Below are positions 10,524-22,748 of a stretch of 64,000 bases of DNA, piece after piece (position 1 is the first letter of the stretch; each line of letters opens with the position of its first letter). Below the pieces are notes generated by a model, which was given only the letters and a program-made list of their open reading frames with translations, did no database searches and had not been told where the DNA came from. Source of the DNA: Lunularia cruciata (Eukaryota; Streptophyta; Marchantiopsida; Lunulariales; Lunulariaceae). A program made the translations under genes and the position numbers. Location of the stretch: positions 19,506,243 through 19,570,242 of the forward strand of contig OX419761.1 in the NCBI GenBank assembly GCA_948567375.1, written 5' to 3'.

Positions 10524-13500
10524 ATTAGCCAATCCACAACCAATCAAATTTTGGAAGGGGCCCACTTTATCATCTATTTGGTGGGAGCAATTTTACCTTT
10601 GATGGAATTCCTACTTCCACAATATTAGCAAGAGTGTCATGAAATTGTAGATTACACTACTTTGGTAAGGAGGATACACAAGGAAATCTACACAAAGAAA
10701 GTGAAGGAGGACAAGAAAGCTCTAAGAAGAAGCCAATGGGGCCCAAGAATGTTTCAAGGGAGAAGCCAAGAAGGTGAACTCCTTGTTGCAAGAGTTATTT
10801 GAAGAGAAAAAGTAGAAGACTTCTTTTGTCGCTATTGCGGGGATTGTTTGGTCTTGAGAGTGTGTCGTGCACCTAGCTGCTTGTGCTTAGGTTGCTTCAC
10901 TTGTCAATGTCTCAAGCTCATTGTAGCTTGATGTTGTACCTACTACTATCTGGATACTAGGATCATTCTTGATGGAGCAATTTGCCTACACTGGCTCCCA
11001 ATGGTAGGTTCTTCTTAAGGGCTTGTTGTGTTGAATTTTGCGGGTTAACATTGATCTTCATGCATTGCTAGGGACTGTTCATGTTCTGTTATTATTTGGG
11101 TTTGTATTCTTTGGATCTGGTGGGGTTTGTATTACAGGCCACAAGTTGTTTGGCCAGACTCAACCTAGTGCTACCAAGTTTGTGGTATGTACAATCTACA
11201 AAAACCGGACTGGAAACACCCAAGACAAAATTATTTTTCACATGTCACTCCTCACAAAATTTTTTTTGGATTGATTCAACAACACCAAGAACCATGCATT
11301 GCTCACCAAAGATCAAGCGCCACAATGGGCACCTCCAGTTGATGAAACCAAGTAGCTTTAGACCATGAAAATGACCTCTTTGAAGTTCTCAAAAATTATT
11401 CAATAAGAAAGAAATGATCCCATTACAACTAACTTCTATTCCTTACACTCAGAAATCCCTTCACCTTGCTTACAGATTGTCAAGTCCTCTGTTCTCTGGA
11501 AAATAGTTCTCCCACTTTCCCCCCCTTTCCTGCTTCTTTTTCTTCTTGATAAACTCTTCTAGTACCTCCTTGATTTTCTTGTTTGGCCCTCCTTTTATCC
11601 TCAACTTCTCCTTGCTGTTCCTAACTGAACTCCCTTCCTTGCCAATAGTTCCTTGTTTGATATCTCTTTTTGTACAGTCCCTTGTTCTTGAGTGACTGAA
11701 TGAATCTGCTATCTCTATTTCCTAAAATTCCTTCTTCCTTGATTCACTCTTTGATAGACATGTGCCTTCACCATGCATTTCCTGATCTCCATTTATTACT
11801 CTCTACTCTTTGTATCTGCAGCCTTGGTTTTTCCTTCATTTGTTGCATTTTAAACCCTTCCCTTGTTTTTCCTAACCTTTTGCTAATCCCTTCTCCTTTT
11901 GATCATTCATACTTTCATCAACAAGAAAACTTTCTACTCCAACTGCTAGCCCGATTATCGACCACAAAGTCAAACAGGAACCATCAAGGCCACAATCTAC
12001 GAGCTCCTTAGGGGAGAGTCCAAACTAACTATGAAGACTTTTGTGAAGCAACTCATCAAATGTCTGCCAATAGTAAGTTCAATTGCCCAAGGTTTGTGAG
12101 TACTCTATACGGGACAGTCTCTTTGGTTTGGCACCGTAGACATATAAGCTCAAGAATCCTCAATCTCTAGCAACTTCCATCTTTTTCTCTTCTCCTCAAA
12201 TTCTCTCTTGATTATTCTCACCAAAACCCTTCAATCTTCCCTGAACTCCTAAGTCCTTTGATTTTCTTCTTTGTTACTGCCCACAACCTTCTATTGTCTC
12301 TATCCAAAATGAGTTGATTTCAAACCAACTATATCATCGGTGACAAAAAATCTCAACTCTTCAAACTACACATTCTCTCTACAAAATTTCACGATTTCTC
12401 ACATCCACCTTCATCAATACAACTGAATAGTACAATTGTAACATCACCATGGATTTGACAACTGCATAGGGCCTCAACTGGTCTAAAACCAAAATTTAAC
12501 AAGCAATAGGCAAAAGAGGATGGGTGTCAAGCAAGACGGCTGTTCAAACTTTGATGGAGCAGAAGATGATGATGCGTGAAATGAGGAATGATGGGCTCCT
12601 TGTCAATATCAGCAAACTCATCTACAAGTAACACCATTTCTTCAGTTTGTACGTGAAGAAGGTGGAGAAGAGGTGAAGCTCAAGAAACACAACTAGAGAA
12701 ATACATTGCCTAAATTCTCAGTGCCAGGAATCTGACCTATTCCTTCAAACTCATCACCCACAAAAAATCACAAAAATCCCAAGGCTTCAATTGTACCAAC
12801 TATCACTGCAAACATAAATCTCCTCCTCTTGCAAACAGAAAATACAAACCCCTTGATTCAGTAAACAATCCTCTCGTGCTCCTATCTATCATGGAGATTC
12901 ATTCCTTGAATTCCTTGAAGGGAACTTGGGAACCTCATCTGTTCCTTCCCACTGATGGTCTGGATACTTATCCAAATCAAAATCAGACGGTGAAGTTCCT
13001 GGTTGCTTCTCATGAAGCTGCCTTATTGTAACAACCACAAACAACTATATGATCTCCTAGAAAAATGGCCCCAATCTGCAAAGTGCCAATGAAATTTCTT
13101 TTTCTCTATTTCTTGTCCAACTCCTTGTCTCTCCTAATTTCTCTTGCTTAGTCCTCCCAAAACCTTGGCCAAAACCCTTTTTCAATAGATTCGTCTCTTT
13201 CCTTCCCTGTCTATTCCTTTGATCCTTCAATGCCTCTACCAAAGATTCTTCATTGTTTCCTTTCCTTCGATCCTTCACTATCCTTCCTTCCCTATCACCA
13301 AACTCTCTTTGATCCTATGAAACCTCTGCCCCTCTCTTGATTTTCTTTGCTTGTAGGTCAGAAACCCCCTTATTTGATTCCTCTCTGCCATAGTCCTAGC
13401 CCTAAAAAGACCCAAAGCCCTTCTATTCCCTTTTTTGTCTTTTCTGCACATTCCTATCTAGCCCTTTTCTTGAAGCCCCTAACTCTCCTTACTACTACCA

Positions 13501-13756
13501 CTAACTAAAATACTCCTGAGAACCCAGTAACATAAACAAACTCCCGTGCTTAAGTGATATACAAATAAAGCCTGAGCTTATGTAAGATAAAAGAAAATCC
13601 TGAGTTTATGTAACACAAGAGAAAATCCTTGAGGTTACAGGAATATAAAACAACTTCCGGTTTCACCATAACATAAAACCTCCAAGTTCACTATAACATG
13701 AAAAAAGAAAGAAGAAGACTCACACCAATTGGCACCAATAGTATGCATGTATAATC
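10524..13756. other. Retroelement-derived spacer, fragments only
   Basis: About 10560-10830 resembles the start of family G (GTAGATTACACTAC followed by Lys/Glu-rich codons; compare about 41110-41200). From about 11400 to 13480 the plus strand is strongly pyrimidine-rich, and the minus strand gives Lys/Glu/Gln-rich fragments (for example KIKEVLEEFIKKKKK near 11550 and a 73-codon basic frame at 13057-13278). These look like remains of gag-type coding DNA on the minus strand. No intact gene or LTR boundary was found. Confidence 0.35.
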
Positions 13757-14340
13757 TTCCCTATGACACCACTACTCACCAAAACTAGGAGAAAGAATTG
13801 GGGCAAGTACAACTCAAACTGGCAAAGTTGCAAATGGAAAAGAAGGAGATGTAGCTCAACTATGAAGACCAAGTGCAAGCAAGAGATGATAAGACAAAGC
13901 CTTTGCCAAGAGCTCAATAATACCATAGTTTGGAATGCCACCATGGACCTTCAAATGCTTGAATACAAGAAGTAGGTGGCATTACAATTGGAAGCCCAAG
14001 CAAAGAACTAGCATCAACAATTGAGAAAGAAGCCAAACAAGAGTAATGCACACGTGATGAGAAGAAGGCTTTCAAGTGAGGTGTCTAAAATTGGAAGAGA
14101 AGAGTAAGGAAGGAAGGGATCCGACAAGTAGAAGAAGTTTGGACTTAATTGTGGAATTGCTTCAAAGAGGAAGCAAAAGGAAGAGCAACCAAGGCCAAAA
14201 TCCACAAATTGAAGTTGCAATTGCAAAATTGGAAGGGAAGAATTATGAGGAGGAGAGGGTGGATTAGCTAGCTTTGTTGCCTCCAAAGCCATACCAATAG
14301 AAAATTTAGTGAAGTCCATAATCTCCATCTATTGAAGATT
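13757..14340 (+). pseudogene. Family G coiled-coil segment, copy 2
   Basis: This is a Lys/Glu/Gln-rich coding remnant with frameshifts and stops. The wording TTCAAATGCTTGAATACAAG followed by AAGTAGGTGGC closely parallels 41470-41500 (TTCAAATACAAGAAGGAGGTGGC), and the end (TTGATTACAAGGC, near 14340) parallels the ATAGATTATAAGGAGAGG near 41860 and the TAGACTATAAAGAG near 46995. The three stretches are therefore one repeat family. The encoded segment would form a long coiled coil; its function is unknown. Confidence 0.45.
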
Positions 14341-16259
14341 GTTGATTACAAGGCATAAACCAAGGAGGTTTTTTGACATCTCAAAGTCAAAGGGTGCTCT
14401 TCCCAACAAAGTGCAATGCCAAAGGACCTTGAGATACCAAAAGGAACCATTGTATTAGATTAGCTTGTCTTCCACCATTTTTTTTAGCAATTGTACATAG
14501 GACCTAGTAGATGCTTGCAAAATTCCAAACCTATCCTCTTAAAAGAGAAATTCCTTGTAAATTTGTAATTTGGAAGAAGACCAAAGACTTTGGCATAGTA
14601 GAACATTTTGGGATAAATGGCATTTTTCCATGTACTCCACCTTCTTGGCTGAGTAATTCTTTGGTGCAATGGCTTGGAAGGAACTTTATTACTTACAATG
14701 CATACTTTGAGGAAGAATTGATAGCTTCAGTAGCACTTGCTAAAAATTTAATTAGGTAGGATAATATACAAATTAAAACCATAATTGCTGGTGGTGGAGT
14801 AGTTATGTTTACAAGGAATCCACTTAACCTTTAGAGACCCTTCAAGGCAAAGTGAAGTAGGCATAGGAAATTTCTACATAAGGCTTTGGCCCAACAATAA
14901 ACAAGTATAATTTTCCATGCAACTTTGTATACAATCCAAAGTCTAGTATAATTAATTTGTATTCACTTGGTGTTTGGCTTTGAATGCCCTTGCAAGAGTA
15001 CAGGTGTAAATCTCACAATATTTATTTAGTTGTTTGAATCTTGAGGAGATTTGCAATTGGCAATTAGATTTTGAATACGTAGAGTGGTCCAATGCTAGAT
15101 TTGATTAATCCTAAGTGCCACAAGTAACACATTATTAAATTCAAGGATATTCTCTTTCATGTTAGGTCCAACTAACATGAAAGAGAACATTTCATAGAGG
15201 TTGGGTGCTTTGGTGCAAAGTATACCTTCAAGGTAACTTTAGTTATACGTAGATTTGAGAATGATTTAGGATCTTTTTGGTTTATCATAGAGGCGCTACA
15301 ATGGGTACATTTAACCTCATATTGGAAAGGTGGTTCATACTCAAGAGGTTAAAAAATAAACATTAAATGAACTACAGATTGTGACATTTTTGCTTCACTT
15401 CTAGTCATTTCCAACTTGTATCCTTGTGGAGTCCAACTTATTCTTACTATTTTAGTATTAATATGTGCTATTTGTACCAAAGAACTGATTTTGGCAACCA
15501 TTCATCTTCATGGTGCTTCTCACACATGGGAATAATGACAAGCCATCTTGATTACACACCAAATTGTTCAAGACATAAATCCAAGAATTGGCAAGGGAGT
15601 GTAATTCATTCATCAAAATACCTACATCTACCTGCTCATGAGCATAGATCACAACCAACTTCCAATAGAACACAATCTATCAAAATTTGCTCACAATTTG
15701 TAAGAGTGCAACAAGGAATTGGGTGAGTAGATGATTGGAGTTTGAGTGTAAAGAGGAATCAAGAGAAAGGAATTTGAGCAAATTGTGAGCAATTGGGAAG
15801 AAAATGCTACCTTGGAAGCATAAGGCTATGCTTGAGATGACCTTAAGGTCACCATGAGTAAAGAAGTGGGGAGTTTATTACTAGATGGAGTATGTTATTA
15901 CTTGGTGGTTGTGGTTCATGTGGAATTGAGAGCTCACAAATCTCCCAATGATTCAAGAGATTTGAGAGAGGAAGACTCCAAATTCCTCCAACCTACAAGG
16001 CAATATGTTTGCATGGACGGTGATATATTGGTAGAGATTCTTGGGGATGTAGTTTCCACTCCAAGCACCATATAATTGGATCAAGAATGGCCAAGACTAA
16101 GTGAGGAGATGACAAATAAATTTCTAGTCTCGTTCAAGAACAAAAAGAGTAACAATGGTTGGAAGGTGAAGGTCTATAATAATCCAACAAGGCACATTGT
16201 GGCAACATCAATCATGAGGCTATTTTGATCAACGCACAACATATGTCAACAACAAGAAA
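14341..16259. other. Retroelement-like spacer, no supported gene
   Basis: Only short overlapping frames on both strands are present, none with a recognisable domain. CpG is scarce and the composition matches the flanking family G fragments. A short perfect inverted repeat (15150-15187) is listed separately. Confidence 0.35.
15150..15187. repeat. Perfect inverted repeat, 16-bp arms, 6-bp spacer
   Basis: TTCTCTTTCATGTTAG is followed after GTCCAA by its exact reverse complement. It can form a stable stem. No T-run follows to suggest a terminator and nothing around it looks like a transposon end. Confidence 0.8.
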
Positions 16260-16910
16260 ACCACCTTTTTCTTAGGTGTTACACAAAGGATATCTTGTGG
16301 ATTGAGCAATGATATTCCACAACCAGTTCAAGGAGCTGACTAAGAATTTGTAAACAAACAAGGCTACTACTTTCCTCTCTCTATTTGTGGGTCATTTCTA
16401 TATCAATATGAAACTATTGAGGAAGGAGGAGAAGAAGATATGCTTGGTTCACCATTTTCCAATGGATGAATGGAAAACCAATGTGCTATACCTTTGCTAT
16501 CCTTTGGAAAACCAATGTGTTATACCGAATGGGAGGAATACACCTTCCAAATTAACAAAGGAACCAAGAGTACTCGAGTCCTTGTTGGGAGCTTCTTACA
16601 AGCAAAAAATGTAGAAATCAAGGAGGTATTGGTAGCATTGACCTCTTTAAAGACACAATAGTCAACAGGCCTTAATAAAAATTGAGATATAATTTTTGGG
16701 CCTCAATAACAAGATCCTAAAAATTAAGAAGCAAGCACAACATCACAAAGTATCAATGGAAGAGAGGGAGGAGGTTGAATTGGTTAAGACAATCAATAAT
16801 AAGCAAGGAGAAGCTATAGAGGTAGTAAAGAAAGTGAAAGAGGAGACCCTTGACTCAACCTCACCTCTCAAGACTTTAAGAAGAAGAAACAAAGGATGAG
16901 ACGACAAGTC
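16260..16910 (+). pseudogene. Family G gag-like fragment, copy 3
   Basis: The stretch around 16395-16440 (ATATCAATATGAAACTATTGAGGAAGGAGG) matches the block preceding the YFAS motif in the copies at 9.1 and 43.45 kb. It is followed by a Lys/Glu-rich tail (about 16730-16900: EEREEVELVKTINNK, VVKKVKEE), as in the other copies. Stops interrupt the frame. No pol domain is adjacent. Confidence 0.4.
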
Positions 16911-18430
16911 CTAACAAGAGGAAGAGGTCTTATCAAATTTTGGATGTTGCAAAGAAAGAGCCGGTAGTGTAAGTCAAGGGCCCATAATAAGATAGACTAG
17001 GGTATCCACTAAGAGGGTAATTAACCAATGGTGCTTCAGTAATGACCACCTTGCATAATTATGAGCTAAATTAGGCTAATTACCAAGGAATTCTACAAAT
17101 GTAGTTAGTAGGGTAATCCAAGGAAGGATGAGGGGTGAGCATGAAACTGGGCAGAATGTAAGTCTTGTGTCAACAACTTGGGTGATCCACTACTCTTTAA
17201 TTATGAAATCTAAATATAGGATGCACAATATGGGAATACTTGGTTGAGCCTAACCAAAAAGTAGTTATACATAAGGAGTGTAACAACATGGTGTCATTAA
17301 AATTTGTAACATCACGGTTAGATTCCACAAGGATACAAGTTAGATATGACTAAAAATAAGGAAAAATATCACAAAGATAATATTATTTAACTTGCATTTA
17401 ACTTTTATGCAAAGTCATTCTTAAAAAATGTATAAATGATTACTAATCACTTCCACACTAATTGTAGTCTAGAGTACTTTTGAAGGTGATGCATCACTCA
17501 CAACAAAGGTCACTTTGCCCTATAATTTCTTTACCGTCCAATTAGCTTGCATACTATTGCACTAACTCTTCAACAATCTACACTCTACACCATTATTACA
17601 ATCATCAAGAGATGACAAACCTCAAAGGATTTGATGAATTAGAATGCATAAATTGAATTTAAGTCAAATCTCCCAAGTGTCCTATCTCTTTATCATCTAC
17701 AAAGGTAACATAGTGTACAACCCTTCCCAAATGCACAAATTTATTGGAGAATAAAATGATTCCTACATCTTAATCTCCCAATTCATGGTACTTAAAAATA
17801 TCAAGGATTGTAAAAGTCTAGTATGATAACATTCTTGGCCTATATAGGGCACCTAAAGGTCCTTCTTTTAGTTGCACAAAAATGATTCTTTCACTATAGT
17901 GCTTTTGTCTCCATACCAAGATTCCTCATGACTAAGTAACTGAGTAGGCAAACATTAGTACAAAGAGCAGCCCATACATATACACCAACATGATAGGCTT
18001 TGGGGTAATGCACTATTTATTGCATAGAAAGAATGCACCAAATGATCATAGTAAACATTAGGTCTAAGCTATATATAAATTTTCTATTTAGTTGTCAAAG
18101 AAATCCAATGACTACAAATGGCTAGAAATCTTCTAATTACATCTAGTACTCACTAATAAGTTTTTTTTATCTCATCCTCATCTAATCTCTATGTATGCAC
18201 ATTTGACATGGTACTGCCACCTCAACAAATTTTTCATATGTTCATTTTTTGTATAGTGATTTTGTATTTACACTAAGGTCTTTGAACTATTTACAAGAAA
18301 AAAATATCTTTATTATGATTATGAGATGTAAACAAACAACAAGGTATGAACAAACTACTATACAAAAATGACACACAAGACAAAGACAATGATGTAACAA
18401 TTTTCTCATAACAAAGGTTGTTGCATCTCT
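16911..18430. other. Spacer without recognisable features
   Basis: This is CpG-poor, AT-rich DNA with no frame above about 60 codons, no LTR termini and no clear tandem structure. Confidence 0.4.
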
Positions 18431-18825
18431 ATTTGTATGACATTATTAGTGTTATCACTCATCTACAAGATGATTTGGCATCACATGTGACAAACTACTT
18501 GCTCCTTTGCACATTTGCACATACATGATACAAGAGTTGAGGTACAACATACACAATAAGGTTAGAGGTAAGAGATATGTAGTATGAGATAATGGGATAT
18601 GAGTACAAGGTACAAGATATGAGGTATGACGTAAGAGATAATGAGATATGACGTACAAAGCAATGCATGAGATACAACGTAAAAAGTATATAGTACAAGA
18701 TAAAGTATAAGGTATGCAATAAGAGACAAAGTACAAGGTATATAATATGAGACAACATATGAGATATGAAGCACAAAGTGAAGTATGAGATACAAAATAC
18801 AAGGCAAAGTAGTGAGACAAAGTGT
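18431..18825. repeat. Repeat unit 1, left part, with degenerate TACAAGRTATGAG minisatellite
   Basis: The lead-in (18431-18555: GACATTATTAGTGTTATCAC ... ACATGATACAAGAGTTGAGG) is homologous to 30510-30612. From about 18560 the sequence is a degenerate tandem of words such as TACAAGRTATGAG and GAGATACAA with variable period. The array stops at AGTGT (18821-18825), where retroelement A copy 1 begins, and resumes at 29585. Leu/Ser/Tyr/Cys-rich minus-strand frames here are translations of the array. Confidence 0.7.
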
Positions 18826-18931
18826 GTTGTGCATATATACATCACTACCCAACATACATTGCTGTCAACATCATACACTATAGAAGCAAAACTCACACAT
18901 AAGTCATACATAGACCCTAAAGTGCCACAAT
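18826..18931 (-). repeat. Displaced first about 106 bp of an element A LTR (U3 start)
   Basis: This segment is a direct repeat of 19360-19468, which lies on the other side of the left LTR. In element sense it begins TTGTGGCACTTTAG and ends GCACAAC. It directly abuts the AGTGT target duplication. It supplies exactly the part missing from the right-hand LTR, whose outer edge at 29584 begins at the position where this fragment ends. Confidence 0.7.
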
Positions 18932-18939
18932 AATCAGAT

Positions 18940-19466
18940 TTTTTACAACTCTCAAACTCAAATCAGTACTTGATTTGTCACTCTATAAATTGCCAACAAT
19001 TGAGCACTAATTACAATCAAGCCACACCCACTCTAGCTAAGAGAATCCAGGTGATGCTCGCCAGCCTCTATCCACCATAGCCAAGAACTCGAAGGCTCAA
19101 CATCAAAGAAGTGAGCTCTCTGGAGTTGCACTTCAAAAGTATACCCATGGACTTGAGCTAGGTGAACTATAACGGTCCCGCTGATGGCACACTCGATGGT
19201 GCAAAGTGACAACGGACCCCACCGTGAAGTCAGTACCCCAAACACAAAATCTGACCATCAGAAAGTAGTCTTTGAGAAACTATTGAAATAAATCTAATTA
19301 CTATCATTGAAACTCTAGTGTCCAAGCAATCTAGATGTGACACTACAAATGGCGTGATAGTTGTCGCACATATATAAATCACTACACAACATATATCACT
19401 GGCAACATCATACACTATAGAAGCACAACTCACACATAAGTCATACATAGACTCTAAAGTGCCACA
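18940..19466 (-). repeat. Element A LTR (complete, about 527 bp)
   Basis: In element sense this LTR starts TGTGGCACTTTAG next to a purine-rich tract (AGGGAGGCAA, 19467-19477 on the complementary strand), the expected polypurine tract, and ends near GAGAGTTGTAA. Positions 18940-19359 align with the right LTR (28345-28661 plus 29458-29584) and with the LTR of copy 2 (49377-49820). The left boundary is blurred by decay; about 8 bp separate it from the displaced U3 fragment. Confidence 0.65.
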
Positions 19467-19641
19467 ATTGCCTCCCTAGTAGGCGGTTAAGTCCCTCTAA
19501 CTCTAGATAGCCACCTACTCCAAGTATATGGTATACCTTATGATGAGAAAAAATCAAAAAGCCAGGTACTATGGAGCCCTTTTGTTAGTTGCCTGTATGC
19601 AATCTATACCATATAAAGAATGAACTAGTTATAGGTCAAGT

Positions 19642-19776
19642 ACATCTAGGACATAACCATTGTCTCTAAGGAACCACCATGAGGGAAGGAGTCATACATG
19701 CCATATGCCATCCTCTCAAACAGCTATCACACACCAACATAGTAGCAACTCCACTAGAAGAGCCACATAACATACA
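19642..19776 (-). pseudogene. PHD finger at the C-terminus of the integrase (element A copy 1)
   Basis: The translated order is Cys-x2-Cys-x11-Cys-x2-Cys-x4-His-x2-Cys-x14-Cys-x2-Cys, the canonical C4HC3 PHD pattern. The local wording is also typical: MLVCDSC, GWHMAC, and WLCPRC with the conserved Trp two residues before the seventh ligand. One in-frame TAG lies between GWHMAC and WLCPRC; otherwise all eight zinc ligands are intact. PHD fingers read histone H3 tails (H3K4 methylation state in most cases), so in an integrase tail this domain would plausibly steer integration to particular chromatin, the role chromodomains play in chromoviruses. The equivalent part of copy 2 lies beyond the window. 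The zinc-ligand spacing is directly visible; the targeting role is inferred. Confidence 0.8.
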
Positions 19777-19860
19777 CCTCAAGCCTACATGTACAAGTGC
19801 TAAGCTTGGGTCCATAATACCATCAATTTTTGGGAGGTGGTATGGCGCACAACTATGCAC

Positions 19861-20990
19861 ATGATCATTCTAAAAAACACCATCATGTCCTTCTAACACA
19901 AGGACTCTAGATGGCAAAACCTCACGCACTCTCAAGATAGTGTAGCATGTCGAAACATCAAGTGTTGTTGGTGTTGTCTGTTGTAGATATACATAATCTC
20001 TTGGATGAAATCAATGGATCAAGGGTCTATAACCTCCTCCTCAAATGGTAGCATAGCATAAAGTATCTCTATGTTGAGCACTCACCAAGTTCTCAAAGGC
20101 CATCAACATCACTCTCCAAAAGATCTTTGCACATTGAGAACATGCACTCATCCATACATTTGGGTCATCCAAGTCCAAAACTACAGTAGCATCTTGACAA
20201 GTGGTTGTAGGTAAATTTGGATCTCGTCCATAAAATAAGAAGTAAGGAGAGAAGGATGCTAAGGAGGCTTGCTGGTTGAATCGATAGCCCATGGCCAACC
20301 AAGGTAATTGGAGATCCCAATCTCCCAAGTGGCCTCTCTACAAACCATACTTTTGCAATCTTCTCTTCATCATCTGAACCACTCTCTCTACTAAGCCATC
20401 TACTTCAAGGTGATCTTGGGATGTAGTACAATGATCAATCAAAACCTTTTCACACAAGACCTGAAACTCTCCTAAGAACTCTGTACCCTGATTAGTTAAA
20501 ACCTCGACTGGTGCACCAAAATAACTAAGAACTCAATCCAAGGACAAGTAACATGTCCTTCACTAGACTTGTCAGGAAGTATAACCAACTCAATCCACTT
20601 GGAGAAGTGCTCCATCACCACCAAGACATACCAATGATATCTCACAGTCAGCGGTAAATGTCCAACAAAGTCCAAACTCCAATGGTAACCCAATTCCTTG
20701 ATAGGTAATGGGTGTAACTATGGTGTAGGGGCATTGAATGATGCTCTAACTTGGTCATAGACCACACATTTGGCAACAAATTGATGTACCTTGATCTGCA
20801 TACCGCACCACCAATAATGACTCAAGAGCAAGTTGTATGTATGCTTTACTCCAAAATGTCCTAGCTCCTCATGAGCACGACGGACCAACTGTGGTCTTTG
20901 AGATAGAAGTGGGACTACTCGCACTCTACCATCCTCCCATACACGCAAAAGGTGTTTGCCTTCCAATCTAAACCGTCTAGTTTGCTAAAG
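19861..20990 (-). pseudogene. Integrase (element A copy 1)
   Basis: The N-terminal zinc-binding part is visible as AHEELGH ... FVAKCVVYDQ, an HHCC module whose last Cys is now Tyr. The catalytic core follows: first Asp in WSLDFVGHLPL, second position TNQGTEF (Asp changed to Asn, a G-to-A type change), third acidic residue in DGLVERVVQ. The C-terminal part (YVYLQQTTPTTLDV ... VLVLEGHDGVF) leads into the PHD finger. Integrase joins retrotransposon cDNA to host DNA. With the second catalytic Asp lost and several stops, this copy is dead. Confidence 0.85.
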
Positions 20991-21259
20991 AATATGGTCT
21001 CTCTCCTTGGCTCCAACTGTGCCACCCACAACACCAGTGTGAAGATAGTCCATCACTAAGACATCATCATGAATGTCTCGCTGAATTGTACCAATATCTT
21101 CACCTTCTAGATCTATGACCTCAATAACTTCTCTTGTATGCGCTGAGAGAAATACCACCAAAGCCTCCAAAAATATACAAAGAAAGGCAGATGCATGCCA
21201 ACTTGGCACCATCTCCTTATCTGTCTCACCATGCCAATGTGCTATGGTCTGATCCTATT

Positions 21260-22430
21260 GGTTGGGACATGGGTTTCTACTCAACCCATCTACATCACGG
21301 TTCATCACTCCAAGTCTCTAAACAATTGTGAAATCATACTCCTATAAAATCAGAGCCCATCATGCAAGCTTCCTTGAAAGCTTGTCGGACTCCATCAACC
21401 ACTTCAGCGGCTGATGATCAATGATGAGAGTGAAGGAGTTACCAAATAGGTAACATTGGAAATGTGCTATTGCCCAAACTGCTACCAAGCACTCTCCTTC
21501 ATATGAACTATTCTTCACCTCCACTGAATTGTTAGAACGACTAGCATAGGCCACCACAAACTCATTCCCCTCATCATCATGTTGGGTGAGCACCACTCCA
21601 AGCCCCAACATACTCCAATCAGTATGAACCTGAAATGGTCATCCTTTGATTGGTCTCCTCAAAATAGAAATAGATGTCAACCTCTCCTTGAGCTCTACAA
21701 AAGCTCTCTCCTGCTCATCTCCCCAACACCATTCTTGTGTAAGCTTGGTCAACTTTGTCAAGGCATTGGCATTGGCACTAAATCCTCTAACATAGTGGCA
21801 ATAGAAGTTTGCCAACCTAAGGAATGCTTGCACTCTGCTCACATCTGTAGGCCAAGGAATACGTGCAATAGCCTCCACCTTGGTCTACTAAACACCAAGT
21901 CCTCCGGAGTAGATAGTGTGACCCAAATATTCAACCTGCTTGTGGAAGAACATACACTTCCCAAGATGTAATTTGATTCCATGAGATCTCAAACTCTCAA
22001 ACACCTCCAACAACTATCTCTCATGCTCCTCCATAGTAGTGCTATAGACCAAAATGTCATCAATATAGCACCAAGAAAAATGTAATCCAGCTAGGATCCT
22101 ATCCATGACCCACTAGAACTCAATAGGAGCATTCTTTAACCCAAACAATAAGAAACTCCATTGATATAACACATCCTTGCCGTGAGGATCAATAGCCAAA
22201 AATGCTATCTTGGACTTATCCTCCTCTCTAATTGGAAACTTATGATATCCCGCTCAAAGATCCAAAGTACTGAAGACCTGTGCATGCCCAATTGCATCAA
22301 ATATCTCCTCCAATGTAGACATGGCATACCAATCAGCACTGGTCTATTGGTTGATAGGACGGTAAATTCCATATATATGCCTATCTGTGTAGTTGCCTAG
22401 CATATCCTTCTTGGTTGGCATCACTGCCAT
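21260..22430 (-). pseudogene. Reverse transcriptase and RNase H (element A copy 1)
   Basis: RT motifs are recognisable in order: MPTKKDMLGNY, STLEEIFDAIGHAQVFSTLDL, FLLFGLKNAP, and CYIDDILVYS with the catalytic YIDD intact (22056-22067), then LGHTIYSGG and WPTDVSRVQAFLRLANFY. RNase H follows with VVAYASRS, SSYEGECLVAVW, LIIDHQPLKWL and MNRDVDGLSR. These copy the element RNA into DNA and degrade the template. Several TAG/TGA stops and small shifts interrupt the frame. The layout is typical of Ty3/gypsy. Confidence 0.9.
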
Positions 22431-22748
22431 TGATGCATACTCTCCATGTGAAATCTACACCAAACTAGCCTCAAAAAGGTCACTACTCCGGCTTTGAATC
22501 AATGTCCTCTCTATATCACTATATTGATAAGGATGCCTTAGAACTAGTGTATTGCTAGTCAGCTCAATCCGTATACCAGGTCCTTTTAGAGCATCCAAAT
22601 CCTTCATACTGAAGGCAAAACAACTTGTGTGGCTCCTCAAAAACCTCCAAACCCTCCGTCTTTCCTCTCTAATATGCTCGGGTCCAAGATCTGGCTCCCA
22701 AGTATCCTCTGTAACTATTATAGGAGTGGGAGACGTACTAACTGGTTA

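Noticed and set aside
13057-13278. Basic 73-codon minus-strand frame as a host nuclear protein
   Set aside because: It lies in a long pyrimidine-rich stretch, lacks motifs and fits decayed gag-type coding DNA better.
18455-18911. Leu/Ser/Tyr/Cys-rich minus-strand frames that look like membrane proteins (also at 29509-29903 and 30459-31171)
   Set aside because: They are translations of the degenerate TACAAGRTATGAG minisatellite; overlapping frames all give the same hydrophobic pattern.
18940-19359. Defining the element A LTR as only 18940-19359 (TG-like edge at 19359)
   Set aside because: The polypurine tract lies about 107 bp further in, and U3-like sequence follows it, so the LTR more likely extends to 19466; the shorter edge is the permutation breakpoint.
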